Below, piece after piece: positions 33,081 through 45,330 of a DNA stretch of 64,000 nt. Position 1 is the first letter of the stretch, and each line of letters opens with the position of its first letter. The stretch is taken from contig NC_053201.1 of assembly GCF_905163445.1 (NCBI RefSeq), positions 9,992,001-10,056,000 of the forward strand, given 5' to 3'. The position numbers and the translations under genes are program-made. The notes beneath the pieces were generated by a model. That model saw only the letters and a list, made by a program, of their open reading frames with translations. It was not told where the DNA came from and made no database searches. This stretch comes from Pararge aegeria (lineage: Eukaryota > Arthropoda > Insecta > Lepidoptera > Nymphalidae).

Positions 33081-34389
33081 TTGCCAAAACAAAATAAATC
33101 ATTCAAGATTTTCAGTTGAGGAGATCAAAAGCTTAATTCGAACCTCACAAGTCGTACACCATTCCAGTTACCGGCTTCGATCAACCTTGCGTAACAAGCA
33201 CAATCAATTGAATTGCACGATCGAAACTAACACACCATCCTTAACTTTGGTTACTATTACTTTTAAGATTTTTTTGGGGTTACGCGTAGTGTTTAAATGT
33301 GCCTACTTCTACCGCCGCGTGCTAACATTAACTGAGTAAAAGAATTTCTGTCAAAGTCAAGTAGGTTGACTTCATCGCGACAACAAAGCCTCGGCTCGCA
33401 GAATTCAAAAATAAAACGTCACTCAGCCTTGTTATCACGACATCGAAAACTCAGGCATACAAAATCACAATTTGTAATGGAAATTCAAAATAACAAGGCC
33501 TTTTTACATCAACAGTACTTACGGCTGTATAAAATGGATATTTATACACACATAAGAAATCAGCTGAGCCCGATGTTTCACCTGCGATAGCGGAATGTTG
33601 AATCAAAAAATTTATTTATGAACTATAAAATCTAATTATTTCGCAGTTTATGTTTAATCTTAATATTATAAATGCAAGCGTTGTCAATGTTTACACAAAA
33701 CTATATAGACTAACTTCCTTCTCCAAATAAGTTCATTAGTTTCAGAGGGTTTGAAAAATAACATTAAGAAAAAGACAACCCAAATGCCGCGGGTAGGAGA
33801 TAGTGAAAAATAAAGTTGTGAGAATCAGCGTAGTCTCACCAAAACGGGGGTTCGTTATCTTCATAGGTGTTGCTATGAAATCCTTAACGAATTGAGAACT
33901 TTTTTTTCTGCCTCCACCGGTCCCATTCTATTTTTTTATTCTATTGACTTTTGATAAACACTTCCCGTTTCTTGTGTCAAGACAAGCCGTCCCGTACCGC
34001 GGGGCGCAAATATTAAACGTCACTCTTGTGAAAGTGGAAAACGTCAGCTGTGAGCATTCCCAGTCCGTTTTAAACTGAACCCAAACCTACAGGGTTTCAT
34101 TTAATCTGGATTTACTTTGGATTGCTTATATAGGCTGTAGATTATTTCGATTATAATAGGTTAAATCTGATACAATAGTAGGTATTTGTAAAGAAGGCCT
34201 GAAGAAAAGTCTCTGACAAACAGGTTTGTCATGCATAAATAAGTACTTACCACAAAAATATTGGTCTTTAGTGAATCTAAAGAAATGAAAGATGTTGAAA
34301 ATTTTTCAAAATTAATATAATAAAATTTAAAAAAAAACCTTGTTAAATTCATCCTTACAAAAGTCATAACAACAAAATCTTTTTCACAC

Positions 34390-34503
34390 TAGGCACTGGT
34401 CATTCTCAGGGAAAAGACAAAGCTGAGACAGTTGACCCCCGAAGCACTGGTTGGTTCCAATGGGGGACCCATGTGATGTAAATGGGGGTCATCGATAGTG
34501 ATC
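34390..34503 (+). repeat. R7 repeat, copy 2
   Basis: TAGGCACTGG, GGTTCCAATGGGGGACCCATG and TGATGTAAATGGGGGTCATC plus GATAGTGATC parallel the copy at 8690-8812. The similarity is strongest over the last 30 bases. The family is not known to me. Confidence 0.5.
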
Positions 34504-34609
34504 TCTTTTGAAGAGGTCGTTCTTTCATTTTGGCTTCTTATTAAAGGAATTGTTGGAAATTTGAATCTTTCACATTCAATAGAACCATGACCAGCTCTAA
34601 CAATTAAAA

Positions 34610-34904
34610 GTCATCATCATCATATCAACCCATTACCGGCCCACTACAGGGCACAGGTCTCCTCCCACAACTAGAAGGGGCTAAGGCCGTAGTCCACCAC
34701 GCTGGCCTAGTGCGGATTGGTGGACTTCACACACCTTTTGAGAACATTATGTAGGACTCTCAAGCATGCAGGTTTCCTCACGATATTTTCCTTCACCGTT
34801 GAAGCAAGTGATATTTTAATTACTACAAAAACGCACATAACTTCGAAAAGTTAGAGGTGTGTGCTAAGATTCGAACTCGACCTTCCGAAAGTGAAGACTT
34901 TGGG
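34610..34904 (-). repeat. S1 SINE copy, reverse, near full length
   Basis: It begins with the reversed tail GTCATCATCATCATATCAAC and continues CATTACCGGCCCACTACAGG, ACCACGCTGGCCTAGTGCGG, GTGGACTTCACACACCTTTTG, AACATTATGTAGGACTCTC, CATGCAGGTTTCCTCACGA and a reversed B-box-like GATTCGAACTCGACCTTCC. Only the outermost head is lost. Confidence 0.85.
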
Positions 34905-35309
34905 CAAAACATAGAATAATAAAATTAAACGAACTTCATGACTATGTTGCAAACTTCTTAGAAGTATTTCAAGACGATATTTTCCCTTGGCTTAGAATCC
35001 TCGAGAACGGTAAACTATATGGATAACATTTAAAGCGTTTGTATTTTTTCCACCGACTTCCAAACGGATGTTATAATTTCGGCTTTTTTTTTATAGCAAT
35101 TTTACCTCATATTATTATCTGTGCCAAATCTAAACCATTTTGAATATTTCTAATTTGAAACGGGCTATTTGAATATTGTTCTAATTGGACCCATATCAAA
35201 AGATGATAAAGATGGGACACCACCATAAGTTACTGCCTAACTTCAACCTTAAGGAAGTAAGTTTCCTTTATTATGAAAGGAGAATCGAAAAACGAGTTGG
35301 CTAGTAGGT

Positions 35310-35488
35310 TTCCCAGAATTCCTTCTAATACATTATGCAGGTCTTCCCACAACGATATTTTCCTTGACCGTGCTTAAAGGATGTGATAAAAATTTGTATT
35401 GACAAATTTTTGTGCGTCCAAAAGAAACTTCTAAGATGGCTTGGCCGGGAGTCGAACCTGTACTTACTTGACGATGAGCCCCGCGTTA
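35310..35488 (-). repeat. SINE copy, reverse, strongly diverged
   Basis: ATTATGCAGGTCTTCCCACAA, CGATATTTTCCTTGACCG and GGGAGTCGAACCTGTACTTA correspond to the reversed S1 core and tRNA B box. Two overlapping open frames on opposite strands (35325-35661) run through and past it; I regard them as chance, as neither shows a domain. Confidence 0.5.
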
Positions 35489-36002
35489 GAATACAAACAC
35501 GTACGGAGAATGGTGAGCTAAAATGTATTCTGATAAAAAAAGTTACCCGTTCGAGCAAAGATAAAATGTGGCTTAGTTTCCTATTATACAGTCCGGAGCT
35601 AAATCGGTTCTCGCTTTCAATCAAAGTAACAAACATAATTAAAAATTCCGCTCAGAACTGAAACTCTACGTTACGTTTTTTGTTCACTGACGTAATTATT
35701 ATACTGTACGGAAGGAATTCCTCACTCGGGTTGTCTTTACAGAACAATAAGTTGAACGAGTAGAAAATAAAATAGAAGGACCGCAATTCACAAACCTGAT
35801 GTTTAAATGCTACTTTGATCTGCGACTACCAAACTTAGAGGTTAATACTCCAGTACGTTGTCAGTAGAATTTTGTGAGTCAAGGGCCATTCCAGCATCGT
35901 GATCGCTGAGAGTAGTACGGTCGAAATGAAACGTCGTATCTTATTTTATGATTAGCGGCTCGAAAGCGCTTTGTAATTTTGTTAGTTCCGCCTTTCTGGT
36001 GC

Positions 36003-36945
36003 TGGGGGCGAGCGGAGCGAGTGGAGATCGATGCGAGCGTTGCGTGCGAGTGCGAGCGGGACGCCCGCACCCGTTGGATCTTTTGTCTCTGTCGCTCGAA
36101 CCGCCTACCAGGCAGCCATGTTGCGCTCGACCTGCGCTCGCCCGACCGCCATTGTAGCATTTGCAGCTAGTGATGTTCGCCTACTCCACTCGATATTATT
36201 TCAATACGTGTTTACTATTTATAGTTCCCAAAACTCCTATTCTACTCGAGGGACAAGTTTTCGATACATTTTTTTATTCATATTGGAATTTCAATATTAT
36301 TGACAATGGGAATTTCAGTTTGAATCGAAACGTTATCCATAACATGGATCTTATGTGTAGGCATGATAACATCACGAATTGAAATTAAATGAAAATAGAG
36401 TCGATAAAATTGTCGATGGTGTAGGCTATAGACTCTCGCTGTGGACGTATAGCCCCGAGTCCGGAATTAAAATGTCAGACGTGCGGCAGCGGCAGCGAGC
36501 GTGGGGAGTCCGAGGGGGGAAGGCGGAGGGGCGGTCGGCGTTATTAATAACCATAAGCCAGCAGACGCACGAACGTCCAGAGGGGCCATGCCGCGCGGTA
36601 ATGAGGAATCACTAATTATATTTTACTGGACTCTACTACTGAAACAATATTAATTACATTGCTATTTTCATGGAAAAAATTCCCAGTAATGGCGCGTTTC
36701 TTCTTTGTTCATTTATGTGACATGAAAGCTTCTTGTTTTCTACTGAGGAGAAAAATTATTATCAATTTGCGTGGAAATTATGGAATGAGGTCTTATATTG
36801 TTATACCTACGAAGTTATTGGTCTGAGACTGTGACGAGATATTAAGTTCAACCGGGGTTCGTTTAATATTCCCCCACAGTGGGCGCGCCGCTTGCTCGCG
36901 ACAGTCGCACCCGCTCGCTAGCCGTACGCTTTGCCAGTAAAAACT
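36003..36945. promoter_or_regulatory. Cluster of three CpG-rich patches
   Basis: Patch 1 (36003-36170) repeats GAGCG/GCGAG words (GGAGCGAGTGGAG, GCGAGCGTTGCGTGCGAG). Patch 2 (36473-36600) holds GCGGCAGCGGCAGCGAGCG and a G-rich AGGCGGAGGGGCGG. Patch 3 (36887-36945) holds GGGCGCGCCGCTTGCTCGCG. They are separated by AT-rich DNA. High CpG in an AT-rich intron suggests retained regulatory DNA, for example an internal promoter or enhancer. Overlapping frames on several phases at patch 1 have no recognisable protein. No TATA box or exon is convincingly associated. Confidence 0.35.
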
Positions 36946-39410
36946 CGCCATATTTTATTGTCAAGAAGATATATTAGTCAAACCCCGTGCGAATAATTGC
37001 GTGACTTTTCTTATCTGAACAGATTTAACCTGTTTTTTCGGGTGGCATAATACATTTATTGATGCTAAACGAATAAATAGGTATTGCACAACCAAGGGAA
37101 ATAACTTTATTCGTTCTCATGACTGTATAAAATTAAACGGACTTTTTACTCGACGAGTTGCCTCTTTATGTCAGTCAACTGCAGCGTCTGCTTGCATTAC
37201 ATAACTTTTACTCTATTTAATCTCGTCATTCGTTTAAGGGGCAACCTTTGAGGCGTCTTATTGAAAGTTTTAAGAGTAGCAGTTTCCACTGAACAACATA
37301 TTCACATCCGTAAGAAGATTATAATTATATGCAATTGTTGAATGGTGGTTAATTGGTGGCATTTATGAAATTAGACTAGGCAACTGCCTGTCAGTTTCGC
37401 ATTTATTATACTACTATATGAATAGCATTCATTAAAATTACTTACTAATTAATTGGTAATTTTAGAATTTCTTGTTTATTCAGAGATTTCATTAAATCTT
37501 TTACATTTGAGTGAAAATCCTATAAATGGCCGTTTGTTCAAATTATTTAGATTTGTTGGACTTAAAAGCAACAGGTTTTATATTCTTTTCTATGTAACCG
37601 AAGAGCTATTTAAATATCATAGTAAAAATTTGTTTTATTATGAAACCTCCTATCGGACACTTTGGGTACCTACGTACATAATATTTTTTTCCTGTGTAGT
37701 GTAACTACATGGTGGTGATTTCTTAAAACTAAAGCTACGAGAGTGAAAACGCGGCTCATAAACTAAAGTCACAAAACACGTTAAGACGGGCCCTTAATCA
37801 CGTAATTCGCTTTACCTTGTCCCGAGCGCAACTAAGAAGCGATTTAATGTTACGTTTTTCTCTGTACATAAAGGCCAAGTTATCGTACGGCGGCAGTCTC
37901 ACAAACTGCGAAATGCTCTAGATTCCCGGAACTTGCGCGGCAGTTCTCTCGGTCGGAAACCTACGAAACGCTGACTACGGCTAGTGTCGCCAGCTTTTTA
38001 CTATTTTCATGGAATTTTCTGACTTTTGATTAATCAATGCCAAATGTCATACTGTATCCACTTTGAGAATACTTTAATATTTTTGGTACAAGTAACAAGA
38101 AAGATTATAAGCTCTTATCTTATCTTCAATGATTTGATTTTTTTTTTCTTCACGTACTCATTTTACAAGTATCTTGTAAATTATGCTATGACAAACTTTA
38201 CTAGGTGGTGTACAAAATGAGTGTATAATACTAAATTATACTGCCAAATTAATACTAAAAGGTAACCTTTTAGTTGATGATTTATGATGATCATACTTAC
38301 ATGACTACTTAACAACTCTCATAATATTATAATAACGTTGCTTTTTTCAGCGCTTGTTAAGATATCAATTTCATAAATACCAATCTTATCAGGTTGTATA
38401 AGGTGTTGCCAGCTGGGTCAAATTCAAAATTCCTCAAGAATTTTAACTTTTGTTTAGCATTTCCCCGGGTAGGTAGTGTTTAAAATAATATAATCTAAAA
38501 TAGTAAAATTTTAAAATAGCGATGATAACCAATAGAAATTTTGATATTTCTAGATGCTGGTGGATTACCTTAGCTACTTTTGATTTTTAACCGCCTACTG
38601 GAGGGTCTTTGTGTTAAACAGTCTTTGAATGCATTGATGGTCAACCTTCTGACCACTAAGATGGCCACCGACTACGCCTTCCTGTTAAATATAAGTTCTT
38701 TGTTAAATAAATTTGGGTTTTAAACTATTTATAGGTCCCTACTTGATTTCAGTTTTAGAGTTCTTTAAAACAAGATTTCTCCAAAGCCGGGTTAAAGTTT
38801 TGGAACTTCTATTTTATGTTGATTGATGTCCTGGTTTTCCCATCACACCTGGCGAAACTAGCCTTCCTTCTGTGCAGCGCAAATTCGGTGCGGCGCGCGG
38901 TATTGGCGACGCGGTATGCTGTCGGGAATTGCCGTGTTGGGTAAATTATGACGCCCTCCCTCTGCGAATCTCGCAAATAATACGAAGAATATAGAGCCCC
39001 TGCGACTGACATGTCTCTGTTCTCTTTCGTCAATTAATTGGATGTCGCCGTATTATGTTATTGTTGTTGCGAAAATAACGTTTTTGCTTTGCGGTTCTTT
39101 CTATTATGTTGTGTCATAATTTCTTGAATGACATTAATGAGGAGTTATCGTGAGATAGTGCAGTATGTGTATCACATTTGTGAAGTAAAGGGTATGATGG
39201 CCCTTTTTATTACCTTTTTTATGTTCTATCAATTACTTCTTTGTCGTAGGACTTTTCGCTAATGGTTAGAAGCAACGATATCGTGCTGGTATAAAGGCCA
39301 GCACTTTAGGGTTTTTTTAATTGAGTGTCGTTGTAAGCGTTTTTATTATTATATTTATATAATATTATACATGTAAGATAGTAAATGTTTTGTGCTTTAT
39401 AGTCATTTAA

Positions 39411-39630
39411 GCATTTAAATATCACATGCTTTAATCGTGAAGGAAAACATCGTGGAAACTATCAGACATGCATGTTGCATACCTCGGAGTTCTCCATAAT
39501 TCAAGGGCGTGTGATGTCCACCAATCCGCACTTGGTCAGCGTGTTGGACTACGAACTAGGAACCCTTCTCATTCTAAGAGGACACCCTTGCCCTATACTT
39601 GCCGGTAATGTGTTTATGATGATGATAACG
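39411..39630 (+). repeat. S1 SINE copy, 5'-truncated
   Basis: AATATCACATGCTTTAATCG, AGGAAAACATCGTGGAAAC, TCGGAGTTCTCCATAATTCA, GTGTGATGTCCACCAATCCG and TGGTCAGCGTGTTGGACTAC are followed by the tail TTATGATGATGATAACG. The tRNA-like head is absent. A 77-codon frame overlapping it is a repeat shadow. Confidence 0.8.
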
Positions 39631-39859
39631 CTCGCGGTTATGTTACAGTATTCTTTTTTATTTTCTAAATTTTGGCAGTTTCTATCGTGTGAATTATTAA
39701 AATAATTCGTCCTTTAAATACTTAGCCTAGATTGCACATCACAGTTGCCATTACTTTGAGTAAGTAGGTACACCTCTTTTAACAAAAGGCGGCTATTTCG
39801 AATCTGGCAACCTGAAATTTTTAGATTGACCACTGTGATTTTTACAGAAAAACCCAATA

Positions 39860-39950
39860 CAAATTTTCTATCCTTCCACCAATCGAACCTACTGCTTAGT
39901 AATCCGTAGTTGAACAGGCTAAGTACTAGAGTAACGAGGCAGTTATATCG
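39860..39950 (-). repeat. S2 SINE-like head, reverse
   Basis: CACCAATCGAACCTACTGC (reversed B box), TAATCCGTAGTTGAACAGGC and ACTAGAGTAACGAGGCAGTT (reversed A-box head) match other S2 fragments such as 24475-24605 and 43975-44120. Confidence 0.6.
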
Positions 39951-41032
39951 GCCTATATATTTTTAATTACACGTCCCTTGTGCCTTGTAAAGTCATGTAC
40001 TTTTTAAAGCTCGAAGACACAACCTTGTGACGATAAAGATGCCCGGCCCAACAAAAGTGTAAGTGCCCGGGCGTCCTCGTTTTTTTTTTTGAATGTTTTC
40101 TCGCCTCTTTCAGTTAGTGCATTTATTATCCATCCTCCAAAGGTTAACTTAAAAATAATTTTTACACATTTAACATTTAAAAAACAAAACATTGCGCAGA
40201 TGAAAAAGGTTCGTTATATCTGAAGTACACGTAGTTGGACAGAAGAATGAAATTGTGGAACGCCAGCTCTGTTAGCTTATAGTCTACATTTTACCATAAA
40301 ATTTATTTAGAGAGCGCTTCATAAATAACAAATTAGGCATTCGATAGAGCGAAACAAATGTAAAAAGGCAACGGGTTTGTGCCTACCTGAATAATTATCC
40401 TGATCAACAAACAAATTCGGTGCACGGGCAAAACAAACCTGGCTTGTCAACGATGTTTCGTATTCACTGAACAAAGGGACCAATCATACAATTTTGAATT
40501 GAATTTTTCATTCGCTAAGCACATAGATCTCGCATCGGGGCGGCGAGCGGTGGACAAAGTGAAATTAGCGTGTTTTGCGCATTCGACGCTGTATGTGTGT
40601 AATTGCGGGCTTGTTTTGCCTCGCTCGCGCGCCCTACGTGCGCTGTGTTCGGAAGTTTGTTTATTTATACCGCCGCGCGTTTTGTGGATACGTTATTTAT
40701 AGACACAATGTGTAGGTACTTCAGTAGGTACGATTTTGAAACTCACACGCAAATAGAGGGGTGTTATTTGTTGACGGTTTTGTATATGTGTCATTTTGTC
40801 TGTCTCATAATAGCGCTCTAACGGATGCAACGATTTAAATACGATTTAAACTTTAATGTTTTATTCATCACGAAACTGAAATACTCGAATCTCGAAATAT
40901 CACTAAAGTACTTCATTGATTACAAATTATTGAAGAGATCTGTCCTAGAATTTGATAGAAAGATCTTCATCAGCCACCACCAGCGGACCACCGACGGTAC
41001 ATCATCGATGTACAACCTAGGTGGTCCACATG

Positions 41033-41244
41033 CTTATATTATAAATGTGGAAGTATGTATGTTAGTTTGTCTGTCATTTATTTGCGCCTTAACTAACAAA
41101 CCAATCAAATTGTTTGTACCATAGAGTTAGTTGAAGGGACGTAGAGTAACATCGACTACTTTTTATCGTAAGAAAAACAATGACTCCTCGGGGATTTGTA
41201 AAAAACCTTACTTAACGCGGACAAAGAACGCGGGTAACAGCTAG
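41033..41244 (+). mobile_element. Non-autonomous Helitron-like element, 212 bp
   Basis: It starts around CTTATATTATAAATGTGGAA and ends in a CGCGGACAAAGAACGCG-type hairpin plus GGTAACAGCTAG at 41244, followed by T. Interior blocks such as GACTACTTTTTATCGTAAG match the reverse element at 4498-4940. Its short size and intact 3' end make it a good family representative. Confidence 0.7.
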
Positions 41245-41784
41245 TCTAAAACAAATATAACATTATAAAGTAAGTAATTAAAGCAAGGATACGAGACACC
41301 ATCACCATACCTTTTGCAAATACGATTTTCCGAATATTCCTAATATGGATTTAATGATTGTCCTAGAGATGAGTTTTTTAATAGCCGATAACTCCAGTTG
41401 CTTTAAAGAAAAGATTAAAAACTAACCCTAAAGCGATAAATACGGTGCATTAAACATTTTTCCCACAAATTAAAGCTGCTATTTAACTAGCGTGCAAAAT
41501 AAAACTATTTATTCAATTTGTACGACAGTTTAAAGAAAATATTTCCTTTGTACTAAACGTTTAAGTAAGCGCTGCATGGAAGTCATAGAGTTGCACGGGA
41601 CCAAGTTTGAGTGAGCCTCTCAACTTGCCGGTGAGCTTTAGTAATTATACTTCGTGAAACGTTGACATTGTAAAGATATTTCATATGAAAACTCTCCTCT
41701 CATGGAGATTTCAATCCTTGGAGACTCGTATGTTAATGCTTTAATTTTGGAATGCCATTCCAACACTAAAATGAATAGGAATTA

Positions 41785-42070
41785 TTTATTCATTGTTTAT
41801 TCACGATAATAATAATAACGACCTTGCTCACGAAATAACCGCCATGTGGAATGTTGAGTCGACCGTTATAGTCCCGATCGTCGTTTCAGTCAATGGTCTT
41901 CTCGCGAAAAGCTTCGACCAACATCTTAAGAAGCTTTCGCTCTGTTGGTCGATCAAGGGTCGGATACAGAAGGCAGTAGTCCTTGAAACGGCGCGTATTG
42001 TGATGAGGTTCCTAACTCTGGAGCCCTGACCGCCGGTTGCTTGGGCATTCAAAAGCCCCGCAAGCGGGGG
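41785..42070 (+). pseudogene. LINE reverse-transcriptase extreme C-terminus
   Basis: The open frame 41793-42028 encodes DLAHEITAMWNVESTVIVPI, VVSVNGLLAKSF, LKKLSLCWSIKGRIQKAVVL and ETARIVMRFLTLEP. This matches the end of a widespread lepidopteran non-LTR polyprotein, where L..E..R.W......VPVV...G..PK.F...L..L.L....R.Q.A..L...R.VR.FL is typical. It ends at TGA and is followed by a hairpin (CCCCGC-AA-GCGGGG at 42055-42068) and a T-rich tail. The rest of the polyprotein is missing, a typical 5' truncation. A different LINE family from the one at 25692. Confidence 0.75.
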
Positions 42071-42404
42071 GTGGATGTTTTTTTTATAAATTTTTAATAG
42101 TGTTTTTTTTTTAATTTTTTAAGCATTGTTTAGATTAAAAAAAAAAATGAAAAATAATAAATGAGAGAATGAAAATGACATATGAAAACGATAATAGAAC
42201 TTTGTACAGTCTTTTTATCTAATCCAGACAGTTTAGCTTTTGTTGTACCTAATTGTGCACCTACCTACCCGCGTGTTGTTGCTTCATTATTAATGCTTGT
42301 CATACACAATCTTTTAATATAAAATTTCAGCTTCCGATTAGGTATGTTGGTGCCCCCAAAGCTTTGAAATAAAATTGATGGAATAACATAACGTTGCATT
42401 TTCC

Positions 42405-42600
42405 GTGACACGTGGTGACGGCCGATCAGAATATAATTGTTACCACTCTTCCCGCGGATGTCGTACGATGCGATTAAGGGGATATAATGGAGGAGGGGCG
42501 TCGGCGGCCTCTGTGCTATTACAACCATCTACTGCGATCACCAACCCGTCTGCACAGCGTGGTGATTATGGGCAAACCCTCTGGCTGTTATTTGCAATTG
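42405..42600 (+). repeat. R5 repeat, copy 2
   Basis: GGCCGATCAGAATATAATTG, TTCCCGCGGATGTCGTACG, CGATTAAGGGGATATAATGG, CGTCTGCACAGCGTGGTGA and GGGCAAACCCTCTGGCTG repeat the copy at 26345. The words AGCGAAGGTCGGCCACGTAA plus ACAAAAGA following it (42603-42630) recur at about 43390-43417, showing that another local sequence was duplicated here. Confidence 0.65.
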
Positions 42601-43974
42601 TAGCGAAGGTCGGCCACGTAAACAAAAGATCTTGAAGATTACCACTTTTTTTTTTTTCTTGATTCATTACGTATGCATTATGCTCGAAATGCTCCAACAT
42701 TTCACGAACTCTGGTTGCTTCGTAATCTGATTACTCTGCACCAACAAATTGACATATTAAATATAAGTTTAGCGTCATAAATTATATTCAGATGAATTAA
42801 CTAATAAGAAAAATCAATTTTTTTTTTGTTAATGTGCATCTGTAACATACTTAGTATATGTTTTTGCTAGCTGTAAGTATACTAAGGGTATACATAAATT
42901 AATGTAATTTTGCACTTTACTTGCTATAGCTAAAACTGGCCACGCTTCGATTTGGGTAAGTATTACATTAATGCATCAACGTTCTCGTAGGAATGTAAAC
43001 ATAAAAACACTTATATGGAGAAATGCATTGAGGATAGCCTACAACTGCCCACAATCACCACAATTGTCAAAAACAATTATGCTGGTAGTACCTACTGTAC
43101 CAGTGCAACTTATGCATAACGGCCTTTGTTAGACGCATGCAGTCTTAAGAAGGAAGGGGGTTCTTTCCTACCTTTTTTCCGGTACTTGACGTAGACATCT
43201 ACACGGACAACGACAATAACCTTAGGCAAATAGTCTTGATAGTGAGGCAGAAGGACTATAGGAATGTCAAGTTTGAACATGAAGCCCCTTTAAGGCATAT
43301 TGCAATGTGGTCGAAAAACTGTTACTACTCTCTACATTGAGCAAATGTTTAATGTAGCTAATTTATTGGCGCTGTCTTTTGCGGTAGTAGCGAAGGTCGG
43401 CCACGTAAACAAAAGAACTTGAAGGTTAATGTCAGATAACTTTTATTACCGGTTCAAATCAGAGAGTTCTCTTCAAAAAGACTCCGGCTACTAAAGGCGC
43501 CTTGGAAACGAAGTATTAAACTTCGTTAAACGTTTTGCTATACGTTAAAACGTTCATACTGCAGCCCTTAACCCAGTTTAATGAATAAATTGAGTTAAGC
43601 TTGCTTCATCGCGTTTAGGTTCAAAGGGGTTAAGTAATTAAATATCGTTGTCAAGTTAAAATGTTTACGAGTATATTAAATATGAACCACATCGTGAACT
43701 TACCGTGGTTTAGCTGGAATCGTCGGGTAGAGCCTTACCTCATAGTAGCAATAAGCCATACCATAATAAGTATCGTCATCTAATAAGTATCGCGCACTTA
43801 CAATTACCTGGCCGCAAAACCTTCCATTAGAGCTCAAGTCGAGTCGAGCTTCTACGAGCGTCCGCGGACTGCTTGTAAGGCAAGACGTGCGGTTTTGCGA
43901 CCAATTAAGTCCTGGCTGCATCATTATGCTGGACACAAGGAGAGGAATCAAGAGCTTTTTCCCTTCATGCTGCT

Positions 43975-44120
43975 CCAATGCAGATTGGCAGAATTTAACG
44001 ATTATTATCACAAGTTAGTCATAATAACCGAGTACGACGGCTTAACGGCTCACCCTGGAAGTCGAATCCAGGAAATCAAGTCCGAAGTGTTAACCACTAG
44101 ACTAATGAGGCAGTACAGAA
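43975..44120 (-). repeat. S2 SINE-like repeat, reverse
   Basis: CTGCTCCAATGCAGATTGGC (reversed body), AACGGCTCACCCTGGAAGTC, GAATCCAGGAAATCAAGTCC and TTAACCACTAGACTAATGAGG (reversed A box) identify an S2 copy. Two opposite 80-100-codon frames at 43700-44146 are its shadows. Confidence 0.6.
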
Positions 44121-44189
44121 ACTATTGCTTTAAAGCTATGTGTTAAGTATGAAACGAACGGTCTGAAACTAGTTGAAAAAAGTGACTGA

Positions 44190-44475
44190 ATCAGCACGGG
44201 CGGGAGATAATGATTATATCCCCCGATAAGGGATATAATTAACGTGCCCACGTGATAAATACTACTGGAACATGGAATAGGAGTTCACCCCCGTTCATTA
44301 ATACACATATATTATTTGGGTATTATTTCCACTTGTGAGCCAGTGCTCGTGGGAGTTGATAAAACTGTGGGAGAAGATACCCCGGGGATATACTTGTCTC
44401 TTGCCCATGCTAGCCGTGCTGCAACCAAGGTTGTGAAATGCGCGTGGTCCTTTAACGAAAGAGGAATCGAAGTGT
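44190..44475 (+). repeat. R8 repeat
   Basis: ATTATATCCCCCGATAAGGG, GGAGTTCACCCCCGTTC, GGGAGAAGATACCCCGGGGA, CCCATGCTAGCCGTGCTGCA and AACCAAGGTTGTGAAATGCG followed by CGTGGTCCTTTAACGAAAGA recall a repeat common in lepidopteran genomes. It is GC-richer than its surroundings and encodes no protein I can recognise. Confidence 0.5.
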
Positions 44476-45095
44476 AGAGTCGTTATTTACTTGAACTTTA
44501 CTTACCTAGTTAACTTATCTGGCCAACTGAAGTATGTACCGTACCTACTTACTTGTTTCAGTAGAATATTTACGTATTCGGTTTATTATCACTTTTGTCA
44601 CTAAAGTAGATAGCTAAAAATATTTCGCATTTCATTCATTCGCAAAACAATATTTTAGCTTGCGAGCGAAATTCTTACAATCTTAGTTCATTGAGTTGAA
44701 GCGGGAATGTTTTGAATTGCATGAAATTATCTTCGCGAGAACGCCGTCGACATCCCGACGAGCGCTCACAATCGCTACGTTGCATCTAAGCGTCATAAAG
44801 CAGTTTTATCCTGATTCCAGTGCAGTATGAATTTTGATTTTAGTCAAATGTAAGTAGGGTTACCGGATGGAAAGGTCAAGTCTTGAGTGTCTAATTTCCA
44901 TAAAAAATCCTAAGATTCTTTATAGTTTGAGAATTTCCTCTAAAACGTGTTCAATAATTTTAAAAAGTTGTAATATTATCAAATGTTAAAGTTTATTTTT
45001 TCTTACATGGAAGCTTAGTGGTCCAATGAAAGAAACTGACTAAGATTGTCTTCAGTTCAAGCTATACTTTAAATACATTATAATTTTAAGAGTTT

Positions 45096-45330
45096 AGCAT
45101 TCGATGCATTTTATAACCCACCTAACAACTCCGAGTCCCTCAACAGAGTGGTATGTGTCAAGCATTGTCGCTGTGTAGAAAAAAAAACAATATAGGATTA
45201 GCTATCAATATTCAAAGACCGCGAGCGGATGTAGCAAAAGAAAATGTAAGTTCTTATGATTACACGCCTTGGAGGTAACTATTTTGAAAACATTACTCTA
45301 AAGTGTGTAAATAAAGGAACGAAATTTCGT
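45096..45330 (+). repeat. R6 repeat, copy 1
   Basis: TAGCATTCGATGCATTTTATA, AGAGTGGTATGTGTCAAGCA, CAATATAGGATTAGCTATCA, ATATTCAAAGACCGCGAG and CTCTAAAGTGTGTAAATAAAG are shared in the same order with 46285-46522. No tRNA head, hairpin or coding frame is visible, so I cannot place it in a class. Confidence 0.8.

Noticed and set aside
35325..35661. Opposite open frames of 103 and 92 codons
   Set aside because: They overlap each other and a diverged SINE. No domain, and no splice or start context supports either.
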